DNA from: Caballeronia novacaledonica
Lineage (GTDB): Bacteria; Pseudomonadota; Gammaproteobacteria; Burkholderiales; Burkholderiaceae
Assembly (NCBI RefSeq): GCF_900258035.1
Contig: NZ_OGTP01000021.1
Coordinates: forward strand, 45,647-109,646
Length of the DNA stretch: 64,000 nucleotides
Reading direction: 5' to 3'
Positions 49,839-57,229 of this stretch are shown piece by piece. A model generated the notes under the pieces. That model saw nothing but the letters and a program-made list of their open reading frames with translations, made no database searches and was not told the DNA's origin. Numbering within the stretch: position 1 is the first letter of the stretch; every line of letters starts with the position of its first letter. The position numbers and the translations under genes were made by a program.

Positions 49839-49978
49839 GATTCTCCCGTTCTGATGTTGGACGAAGCCGGGAACGGGACGCGCCTCGCGCCGGCTCATCT
49901 GGAGATTATTGGGGCGGGCGGGGCAAATTCCAATCGATTGTTTTTAAAGGGCCGATTGATGCCGCCCCGCACCGGCGT

Positions 49979-50833
49979 TCACGCCTGCGCCGCGCGCTCG
50001 GCCGCTTCGATCGTGTTGACGAGCAGCATCGTGATGGTCATCGGGCCGACGCCGCCCGGAACCGGTGTGATGAATCCGGCCACTTCCTTCACGCCCGCGA
50101 AATCGACGTCGCCGCACAGCTTGCCTTCGTCGTTGCGATTCATGCCGACGTCGATCACGGTCGCGCCCGGTTTCACCATATCGGCGGTCAGAATGTTGCG
50201 GCGGCCGACGGCGGCGACGATCACGTCGGCGTCACGCGTGTGCTTCGCGAGGTCGCGCGTCTTGCTGTGACAAATGGTGACGGTCGCGCCGGCTTCGAGC
50301 AGCAGAAGCGCCATCGGCTTGCCGACGATGTTCGAGCGGCCGATCACCACCGCGTTCGCGCCTTTCAGGTCGATGTCGTGCGCCTCGAACATCTTCATCA
50401 CGCCGTACGGCGTGCACGGGCGAAAGAGCGGCTTGCCGGTCATCAGCGCGCCCGCATTGGCGACGTGAAAGCCGTCGACGTCCTTCTCCGGCGCAATGGC
50501 TTCGATCACCTTGTGGCTGTCGATGTGCGCGGGCAGCGGCAGTTGCACGAGAATGCCGTGGATCGAAGCGTCGGCGTTGAGCTTCGCGATATGCGCGAGC
50601 AGTTCGTTTTCCGCGAGCGTCGCGGGGAAGCGGTCCATCACCGAGTGCAGGCCGTTGTCGTGGCAGGCTTTCACCTTGTTGCGCACATAGACCTCGCTCG
50701 CGGGATTGTCGCCGACGAGCACGACGGCGAGGCCCGGCTTGTGTCCACGGGTGGCGAGGGCGGCGGCGCGTTGGGCGACGTCGGCGCGAAGGGTCTTGGA
50801 AAGGGCGTTGCCGTCGATGAGTTGGGCGGTCAT
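49979..50833 (-). CDS. folD: Bifunctional methylenetetrahydrofolate dehydrogenase/cyclohydrolase FolD
   Basis: 284-residue FolD, NADP-dependent methylene-THF dehydrogenase and methenyl-THF cyclohydrolase of one-carbon metabolism. Seen: LAVVLVGDNPASEVYVRNKV near 35, the catalytic Lys52 region in YVRNKVKACHDNG, PLPAHIDSHKVIEAI, VVIGRSNIVGKPMALLLL and the C-terminal TPVPGGVGPMTITMLL. All are standard. It lies upstream of prlC on the minus strand with a 140-base gap. Confidence 0.97.
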   Translation of the reverse strand: MTAQLIDGNALSKTLRADVAQRAAALATRGHKPGLAVVLVGDNPASEVYVRNKVKACHDNGLHSVMDRFPATLAENELLAHIAKLNADASIHGILVQLPLPAHIDSHKVIEAIAPEKDVDGFHVANAGALMTGKPLFRPCTPYGVMKMFEAHDIDLKGANAVVIGRSNIVGKPMALLLLEAGATVTICHSKTRDLAKHTRDADVIVAAVGRRNILTADMVKPGATVIDVGMNRNDEGKLCGDVDFAGVKEVAGFITPVPGGVGPMTITMLLVNTIEAAERAAQA

Positions 50834-51036
50834 GGCGAATCGGATCGAGAATGGGCGAGGGCGCGCGAGGGCGTAAAGCCGACGCCGTGCCCGCCGCTTT
50901 CGTGCGGCAGCGGTGCGCGGCGCTCGCGCATGATGCCGGGCGCATTGTTGGTCAATGCGCCTCTGGGAAGGGCGAAATTATACCGCCGGGCGCTATCGCG
51001 CGTTCCCGCTCGCCATTTCCGCCGTGTCGCCAGGGC

Positions 51037-51948
51037 TTATGGCGTCACCACCTGCCACGACGAATCCGGGTTGAACGACTTGATCGCCGCGGCCGCGCGC
51101 GTCGTCGCCGGGCCGAGATCCTTCTCGTAGATCTGGCCGTCCTGATTGACGATGAACGTCATCACGCCGGTCTGGCCGTAACGCGCGGGCGTCGCGATCA
51201 GGCCGAAGCCCTGCTTCAGCATGCCGTCGCTCAGATAGCTCTTCGCGCCGCCCTGCGCATTCGCGCCTTGCGCGGTCAGGATGCGGTAGTGATAGCCGTA
51301 GTAGCCGTCCTTGTCGGTCGGCTTGTTCGGCATGGTCGCGGCGAGCGGGCCGAGCGGGCTGTCCGGCTCGCCGGGCGCGGTGTCCCAGTAGAGGCCGTCG
51401 TGTTTGCCGGACGTGCTGACGAAACGGTCGGCGTAGCGATCGGCCGTCTTGTGATAGTCGTTCTGCGCGGCGACATACGCGAGCGCGACCTGCATCGCCG
51501 AACGCTCGTTGCGGCCGATGCGCCGCGTGAGCACTTCGTCGCGCGCGGCGGGCATGTCGAAGCGCCAGCCTTTCGCGACTTTCACGAGTGGAATCGGCAG
51601 CGTCCAGCCGCTCGTGCCCGCTTCGATATGCGCGGCCGGACGGCCATCGAGCGGCTGCGCATCCTCGACGATGCGATGCTGCTGCGACCACGCGCCGAGG
51701 TACGCGTAGATGTCCTCCTGGCCGATGCTGCCTTCGGGCACGTAATGCCCGTAGTCCTTGCCGAGAACCTTGGAGAGCGCGGCCTGGTCGTTGGTCGCGA
51801 TGGCGTCGGTGAAGGCCTGCGCGGCGGCTTCGGCGGTGGGATAGACGGCCTGCGCGTGCGCGAACGATGCGCCGAGCAAGAGCGACGCGGCGGCGAGTGC
51901 GCAAAGAAACGGTCTCTTCGATGAGGCAGATGCTTGAATAGGGGTCAT
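51037..51948 (-). CDS. DUF2950 secreted protein
   Basis: 303-residue periplasmic protein. A signal peptide (ending AHAQA) precedes a DUF2950 domain with EAAAQAFTDAIATNDQAALS, YVPEGSIGQEDIYAYLGAWS, FRISTS-like DRFVSTSGKHDGLYWDT and TPARYGQTGVMTFIVNQDGQ. Function unknown. AGGAGCCCGAG precedes ATG 51948. It is 59 bases downstream of the DUF3300 gene on the same strand, and the two domains commonly occur next to each other, so an operon is likely. Confidence 0.88.
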   Translation of the reverse strand: MTPIQASASSKRPFLCALAAASLLLGASFAHAQAVYPTAEAAAQAFTDAIATNDQAALSKVLGKDYGHYVPEGSIGQEDIYAYLGAWSQQHRIVEDAQPLDGRPAAHIEAGTSGWTLPIPLVKVAKGWRFDMPAARDEVLTRRIGRNERSAMQVALAYVAAQNDYHKTADRYADRFVSTSGKHDGLYWDTAPGEPDSPLGPLAATMPNKPTDKDGYYGYHYRILTAQGANAQGGAKSYLSDGMLKQGFGLIATPARYGQTGVMTFIVNQDGQIYEKDLGPATTRAAAAIKSFNPDSSWQVVTP

Positions 51949-52007
51949 CTCGGGCTCCTGGATCTGGCGTTCGCCGCACGGGCGGCGTTTGACGATGAAC
52001 TCGATCA

Positions 52008-53405
52008 TCAACGGCGAAATCCTCCGCCGCCTCGATGCATCCCGCCGCCGCCTCCGCCGCCATGGAATCCGCCGCCGCCACCGCCTCCGCCGCCGCCACG
52101 TTGCACGCCGCCTCCGCCCGCGCCGAGGCCGCCGCCGGCCTGACGTTCCACGCCGCCACCGCCCCCGCCCACGCGGTTATGCGACTGATTCGCGAACGAG
52201 TCCCGGCTCGCCTGTCCGCGCTGCATGTCCTGACGCGCGCCGGCGCCGTCGCCCGCGCCGCGCAGCGCGTTATCGCGATTCACGCTCTGCGAGCGCTGAC
52301 GCAGGTCGCTCGTGTCGCGGGCGTTCGGGCCGCCGCCCTGGCGGATGTTCTGCACGCGCTGGCTCGCCGGCTGGTTGAGGTTCTGCCCGGTGCGCTGCTG
52401 CAGCGTCTGCGCGGCTTGCGCGCGCGCGTCCTCGCGGCCGCGAAACTGGTTGGCGTTTCCGCCGAGGTTCGCGTTGTTCAACGCGTTCTGCCGGTTCGCG
52501 ACGTTCGTCCGGTTGAACTGCGGATCGTTGCGATTCCAGCGCACATTGTTGCTGTTCGCATTGATGCGGTTGCTCGTGTTGATGTTGTTGTAGCGGTTCA
52601 CGTTCACGTTGACATCGCCGTGGCCCCAGTTGCAATTGCCCCACAGCGAATTCGCGACCGCGACGCCCGCGCCGAAGGCGAGACCGCCGACGAACGCCGA
52701 GGCCATCGCATATCCCGGAGGCGGCGGCACGTACACCGGCGGATAGGCCGGATACGGCCACGTGCCGTACACGACCGTCGGGTTGTAAGTCGGCACATAG
52801 ACCACTTGCGGATTGGTCGGCTCGATCTGAATCACCGTGGTGTTCGTGATCGTGCTGCCCGCCGGCGGGGGCCCGCTCGTGATCTTCTGCTGCTCGTTCG
52901 ACTTGAGATTGCCCGCGCTTTGCGCCGCGCGCCGCAGACGCTGAACGGAGTCCATCACGTCGCTCGGTTGCGCGATGAACGCGTTGCCGAGTTGCGTCAC
53001 CCAGTCGACCTTGGAGGCCATCGTCGCGAGCGCCTGAGGGAACGCGACGAGCGATTGCACGCTCGGATCCCACGGCTCGGACTGCACGGCTTTTACGGCA
53101 TCGTCGCCCTTGACGTTCGGATTCGCCTTCGACCACGCGGCCGCATCGGTGATTTGCGACGGATACGTCGACGCCATCAGCACTTGGGCGAGCAGCGCAT
53201 CGGGATAGAGGGCGATCGGCGCGGTCAGCGCGTCGAGCTGCTGGTTCGTGAGTTTCTGTCCGGTGCTCGCCGCGCTTTGCGTCTGCGCGTGAGCCGGGCC
53301 AGGATGCAGCGCCGCGACCGGCAACGCGAGCAGCGCAGCGCTCATCGCGATGATGTGCAGCGCGCGCGCGTGTTGCGCGACGACAGTGTGAGGGGATTGT
53401 TTCAA
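52008..53405 (-). CDS. DUF3300 secreted protein with Gly-rich tail
   Basis: 465-residue protein, TTG start at 53405 with AGGAGG eight bases upstream; a TTG at 53411 is too close to it. Signal peptide ends at AHA, then DUF3300 with LDALTAPIALYPDALLAQVL and MASTYPSQITDAAAWSKAN, followed by an Asn/Gln/Arg-rich region and a Gly/His/Arg-rich C-terminus of about 60 residues. The tail is low complexity and probably disordered. Function unknown; the domain is frequent in beta-proteobacteria beside DUF2950. Reverse-strand frames over the tail are artefacts of its composition. Confidence 0.88.
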   Translation of the reverse strand: MKQSPHTVVAQHARALHIIAMSAALLALPVAALHPGPAHAQTQSAASTGQKLTNQQLDALTAPIALYPDALLAQVLMASTYPSQITDAAAWSKANPNVKGDDAVKAVQSEPWDPSVQSLVAFPQALATMASKVDWVTQLGNAFIAQPSDVMDSVQRLRRAAQSAGNLKSNEQQKITSGPPPAGSTITNTTVIQIEPTNPQVVYVPTYNPTVVYGTWPYPAYPPVYVPPPPGYAMASAFVGGLAFGAGVAVANSLWGNCNWGHGDVNVNVNRYNNINTSNRINANSNNVRWNRNDPQFNRTNVANRQNALNNANLGGNANQFRGREDARAQAAQTLQQRTGQNLNQPASQRVQNIRQGGGPNARDTSDLRQRSQSVNRDNALRGAGDGAGARQDMQRGQASRDSFANQSHNRVGGGGGGVERQAGGGLGAGGGGVQRGGGGGGGGGGFHGGGGGGGMHRGGGGFRR

Positions 53406-53638
53406 GATCAAGTCCTCCTGTGCACGCGCGATGCGCCCGTTGCTTGCCAGTAGGCAGCGAACTGATGCGCAGTGCTTGATGAAAGAGAGGGAGCGATGCG
53501 GGAGAGGGCGCCGGCTTCGAAGCGATCGACGTCAAACATTCGACTGTCGAGCAAGGACGTTGCAGACGTCTTGTCGCGCATGACCAATGTCCGGTAGCGA
53601 GGGCCTCGCCCACTCAAGGGCCGGCCTCCATGTATGTC

Positions 53639-53663
53639 AACGTGATACAGGAGATATCACGTT
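53639..53663. repeat. Inverted repeat AACGTGATA-N7-TATCACGTT
   Basis: A perfect 9-bp inverted repeat with a seven-base spacer lies about 235 bases upstream of the DUF3300 start, between the two transcription units. It has no T run, so it is more likely an operator than a terminator. The binding protein is unknown. Confidence 0.4.
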
Positions 53664-53730
53664 TTACTCTGCCGGACAACGGGGATTTGACGGAAGAAAA
53701 GCGTGCGCGCGAGAGGCCGGGCGCGCCATG

Positions 53731-53762
53731 AAAACGCGGCCGGCATGACGATGCCGGCCGCG
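53731..53762 (-). terminator. Rho-independent terminator of the FixJ-like gene
   Basis: CGCGGCCGGCAT and ATGCCGGCCGCG form a perfect 12-bp stem around GACG (53735-53762); on the minus strand it is followed by TTTT. It closes the kinase-regulator transcript. Confidence 0.85.
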
Positions 53763-53781
53763 AAAGGGAGAGCGCCAGCCG

Positions 53782-54417
53782 TTACTGCTGGGGCTTGTTC
53801 GACAGCGCGAGACGCAGCAGATCGGCGACGGTGTTCACGGAAAGCTTTTCCATGATGTTCGCGCGATGCGCTTCCACCGTCTTGATGCTGATGCCGAGAT
53901 CGTCGGCGATCTGCTTGTTGAGGCGCCCCGCGATAATGCGCTCGAGCACCTGATGCTCGCGCGCGGTCAGCTTGCCCAGGCGCTCGGCGGCGGCGCGCTG
54001 CTGCTGCACGCTGGTGCTTTCGCTGCGCGCCTTTTCCAGCATGCGTTCCACGAGCTTGCGCAGTTCGGCTTCGTCGAACGGCTTTTCGATGAAATCCATC
54101 GCGCCTTTTTTCATCGTCGAAACGGCCATCGGCACGTCGCCGTGACCGGTCACGAAGATGATCGGCAAAAGCGAATTCTCGGCGATGAGCTTCTCCTGCA
54201 ACTCGAGCCCCGTCATGCCCGCCATGCGCACGTCGAGGATCAGGCAGGAAATCGCGCCGGCATGCGAGATCGGCAGGTAGACGTCGAGGAACGATTCCGC
54301 GCTGGAGAAACACTGCACGCGATAGCCGTTTGCTTCGAGCAGCCAGCGCAAGGAATCACGCACGGCTTCGTCATCGTCGACGACGAAGACGGTTTCCTGG
54401 GTGGTGACTGTGCTCAT
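53782..54417 (-). CDS. FixJ-family response regulator
   Basis: 211-residue regulator: receiver domain with D62 in CLILDVRMAG and K112 in FIEKPF, followed by a LuxR-type HTH (LTAREHQVLERIIAGRLNKQ, then IADDLGISIKTVEAHRANIM). The spacing and the receiver/LuxR order match FixJ/TodT-type proteins. Its ATG overlaps the stop of the sensor kinase gene (ATGA), so the pair is coupled. Targets are unknown; the pyruvate dehydrogenase operon lies beyond the kinase. Confidence 0.93.
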   Translation of the reverse strand: MSTVTTQETVFVVDDDEAVRDSLRWLLEANGYRVQCFSSAESFLDVYLPISHAGAISCLILDVRMAGMTGLELQEKLIAENSLLPIIFVTGHGDVPMAVSTMKKGAMDFIEKPFDEAELRKLVERMLEKARSESTSVQQQRAAAERLGKLTAREHQVLERIIAGRLNKQIADDLGISIKTVEAHRANIMEKLSVNTVADLLRLALSNKPQQ

Positions 54418-56948
54418 AGTTCTCCCGTAACTGTTTGTTGTCTCGTATGTTCGTCCTGCGCATCCGTGCCGCCGGTGCCCGAGCTGCCGTCCACTTCGCC
54501 GATCGGCAAACTGCAGTGGAAGGTCGCGCCGGTCACGTGGCCGTCCGCTTCGACGTTGTTGACCACCCAAAGGCGTCCGCGATGCGACTCGATGATCGAG
54601 CGGCAAATGTTCAACCCCATGCCCATGCCGTCGGACTTGGTGCTGTAGAACGGCTCGAAGAGGCGCTCGGCGGTTGCCTCGTCCACGCCCGGACCCTGGT
54701 CGACCACGCTGATGCACACGAAGCCGCCGTCCATGCGCTGAACGACGACGCGAATCACCGGATCGACGGCGTTTGGTTTCGCATCATGCATCGCCTCGGC
54801 CGCATTTTTCAACAGGTTGACCAACACTTGTTCGATCAAAACCGGGTCGACGTAGATCACCGGCATGCGCGAGCGGATTTCGGTGACGATGCGGATCTTG
54901 CGTTTGCGCGCCTCGATTTCGGCGAGACCGACCGCGTCCGCGACGATATCCGCGACGCGCGCCGCCTGGCGCTTGGGCTCGCTGCGCTTCACGAACTCGC
55001 GGATGCGCTTGATGATCATGCCCGCGCGCACGGCCTGCTGCGCGGTCTTTTCGAGCACGGGAAGCAGCGTTTCCTGCGTCATGCGGCCCGATTTCACCAG
55101 CGCGACGCAGCCCGAGCAATAGTTGTTGATCGCGGCGAGCGGCTGATTCAGTTCGTGTGCGAGCGACGACGCCATTTCGCCCATCGTCATCAGGCGGCTC
55201 GTGAACTGCAGCTTTTCTTCCTGCTGATGCGCGAGTTCCTGCGCCTGCTTGCGCTGCGTGATGTCGGTCGCGATCTGCATCTGCGCGAGATGGCCGTCGA
55301 CCCACTGAATGTACTGGCGGCGCACCTCGAACCATTTCTGGATGCCGTCGACATAGACTTCCTGCGCGTCCGCCGAGCTTTCGGTGAGCGCGGTGGCGGG
55401 CAGGCCCGCGTAGGTGTCGACCATGTCGATGGTGTCGGACGAGCTTTGCGCGCCGCCGTCGAACGCGGCGCCCGCGAGTTCCAGATGGCCGTCCGGACGG
55501 ATGCCGAACAGATGCCGGTAATAGCGGTTGGCGAAGAGCAGTTCGGCTTCGTCGGCGGCGAGCACGGAGACGGCGGCGTCGAGGCTTTCGAGCACGGTGG
55601 TGAAGCGCTCGTGCGCGGCGGCGAGTTCTTCGCGCGCGCGCTTCGGCTCGGTGATGTCCGTCATCGACGACATCCAGCCGGTCTGCCGGCCCGAACTGTC
55701 GATCAGCGGCGAGACGTACAGCCGCGCGTGGAAGAACGAACCGTCCTTGCGGCGCACGCGCAGTTCGAAGCCGGACGAGGGCGCCTTGCCGCGCAGCGTC
55801 ATGTCGAGCTGGCGCTGCATTTCGGGATACGCGTCGCGCGGCCAGTACGGGAACGGCGCGTTCTTGCCGACGAGATCGCTCTCGTCCCAGCCCGTCATGC
55901 GGCAGAACGCGGGGTTCACGTGCGTGATGCGGCCGTGCATGTCGAGCACGCGCATGCCGATCAGCACCGAGTTTTCCATCGCGCGGCGAAAAAACGCTTC
56001 GGCGTAGAGTGCCTGTTGTGCCTCGAAGCGCTGGCGCGTGTGCTTCCACAGGCTCCAGAGACTCCACAGCACGAAGCACGACAGGCCGGCGACGAGCCAG
56101 ACGAGCGTGTTATTGGTGAAGTTCGTGAGCTGCGGATACGAGTACACGCGCACCGACAGGCCCTGACCCGGCGGATCGAGCGGCAGGTCGTAGAACATGT
56201 CGCGCGGCAGACGCGGACGGCTCGACGTGGTAGCGAGCTCGCGGTTGTTCAGGTCGGTGATGGAGATCTTGTACTTCGCCGACAGCTCGCTGGGAATGTC
56301 GTGCTTCAGGATGCCTTCGATCGAAAACACGGCGGCAATCGAGCCCAGAAATTCGCGATCGCGAAATACTGGCGTCTGCAACGTGATGTATCCATTCCCG
56401 AGATCATCGTAGAGCAGCGGCGAGTAGACTTGACGGCGCGTCGTGCGCGCTTCGTCGAAAGCGGCCTGCACGGCCTCGTCCATCTGCGTTTCGTTGGGTT
56501 TCGCGAGCCGCGATCCGAGCACGGGCAGCGGCGTATTCGGCCAGCGCGGCTTATGCTCGCTCGTGTACCAGTTCATGTAGAGGATCTCGGGATGCCCCTG
56601 CATGATGTCCGTGGACGAAGTCTGGAAGGTTTGCGGGTCGCCGTGACCCGTCGCGATGTCGCGCGAAAGCGCCTGAATCTGCTCCTGCGCGCCCGTCATG
56701 GAAAGACGGATTTGCTGCTGCGCCCACGCGACGTTGCGGTAGAGCGTGTCTTCCTGCTGCTGCTGCTCGCGCCGGTTGAGACTCCAGAGAATCAGACTCA
56801 TCACGACCAGAAATACCAGGATCGAAATGAGCGGCGTGAGTAAATAGGAGTTCGACCACCACGGGCCGTGGTGCCAGCGGGAGGGCGAGGCGTCGGTCGG
56901 CTTGCGCCCGACCCGCGCCGAGCGTTTGATCAGCCGTTCGGTCAACAT
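54414..56948 (-). CDS. Two-PAS membrane sensor histidine kinase (FixL/TodS-like)
   Basis: 844 residues. Two transmembrane helices (about 37-57 and 281-301) enclose a periplasmic region of about 220 residues (NWYTSEHKPRWPNTP, PVFRDREFLGSIAAVFSIEG), resembling a dCache/CHASE-type sensor. Then come PAS1 (about 318-435), PAS2 (446-568), HisKA with H598 in SSLAHELNQPLAAI and an ATPase with NLLKNAAEAM, DQGPGVDE and GMGMGLNICRS. No haem-binding FixL His was recognised. It is divergent from aceE with a 281-base gap and coupled to the FixJ-like gene. Confidence 0.92.
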   Translation of the reverse strand: MLTERLIKRSARVGRKPTDASPSRWHHGPWWSNSYLLTPLISILVFLVVMSLILWSLNRREQQQQEDTLYRNVAWAQQQIRLSMTGAQEQIQALSRDIATGHGDPQTFQTSSTDIMQGHPEILYMNWYTSEHKPRWPNTPLPVLGSRLAKPNETQMDEAVQAAFDEARTTRRQVYSPLLYDDLGNGYITLQTPVFRDREFLGSIAAVFSIEGILKHDIPSELSAKYKISITDLNNRELATTSSRPRLPRDMFYDLPLDPPGQGLSVRVYSYPQLTNFTNNTLVWLVAGLSCFVLWSLWSLWKHTRQRFEAQQALYAEAFFRRAMENSVLIGMRVLDMHGRITHVNPAFCRMTGWDESDLVGKNAPFPYWPRDAYPEMQRQLDMTLRGKAPSSGFELRVRRKDGSFFHARLYVSPLIDSSGRQTGWMSSMTDITEPKRAREELAAAHERFTTVLESLDAAVSVLAADEAELLFANRYYRHLFGIRPDGHLELAGAAFDGGAQSSSDTIDMVDTYAGLPATALTESSADAQEVYVDGIQKWFEVRRQYIQWVDGHLAQMQIATDITQRKQAQELAHQQEEKLQFTSRLMTMGEMASSLAHELNQPLAAINNYCSGCVALVKSGRMTQETLLPVLEKTAQQAVRAGMIIKRIREFVKRSEPKRQAARVADIVADAVGLAEIEARKRKIRIVTEIRSRMPVIYVDPVLIEQVLVNLLKNAAEAMHDAKPNAVDPVIRVVVQRMDGGFVCISVVDQGPGVDEATAERLFEPFYSTKSDGMGMGLNICRSIIESHRGRLWVVNNVEADGHVTGATFHCSLPIGEVDGSSGTGGTDAQDEHTRQQTVTGEL

Positions 56949-57118
56949 GGAAGCGATTGTAACGCAGCGCCTGATTGTTAATTGGCGTAAAAAGACGGTA
57001 AAGACGCCTCAAATGCCGGAAAAGGAGGAGAAACATCTGAACAAAAAAGTGTTATGGGACGGTGCGTTGCAGCAATTTTTCGCATGGTGAGATTAGCTCT
57101 CATGATTTGAAAAATTCC

Positions 57119-57148
57119 TTGCGTCATGGTCTGGACCCTCTTTAGAAT
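57119..57148 (+). promoter_or_regulatory. Candidate promoter of the aceE operon
   Basis: TTGCGT (57119-57124) and TAGAAT (57143-57148) are 18 bp apart, predicting a start near 57155 and a 75-base leader for aceE. The -35 match is moderate. No PdhR-like operator was recognised. Confidence 0.4.
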
Positions 57149-57229
57149 TGCCGGCACGCGGCCAGTGCCCGCCTTCGATCGGGCGCGCGCCGGCGGTTCT
57201 CAGAGTGTTCCTCACATCAGGAGACGAGC

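Noticed and set aside
52035..53453. Large plus-strand frame over the DUF3300 gene
   Set aside because: It is the complement of the Gly/Asn-rich coding region; the minus strand has the signal peptide, DUF3300 motifs and a ribosome-binding site.
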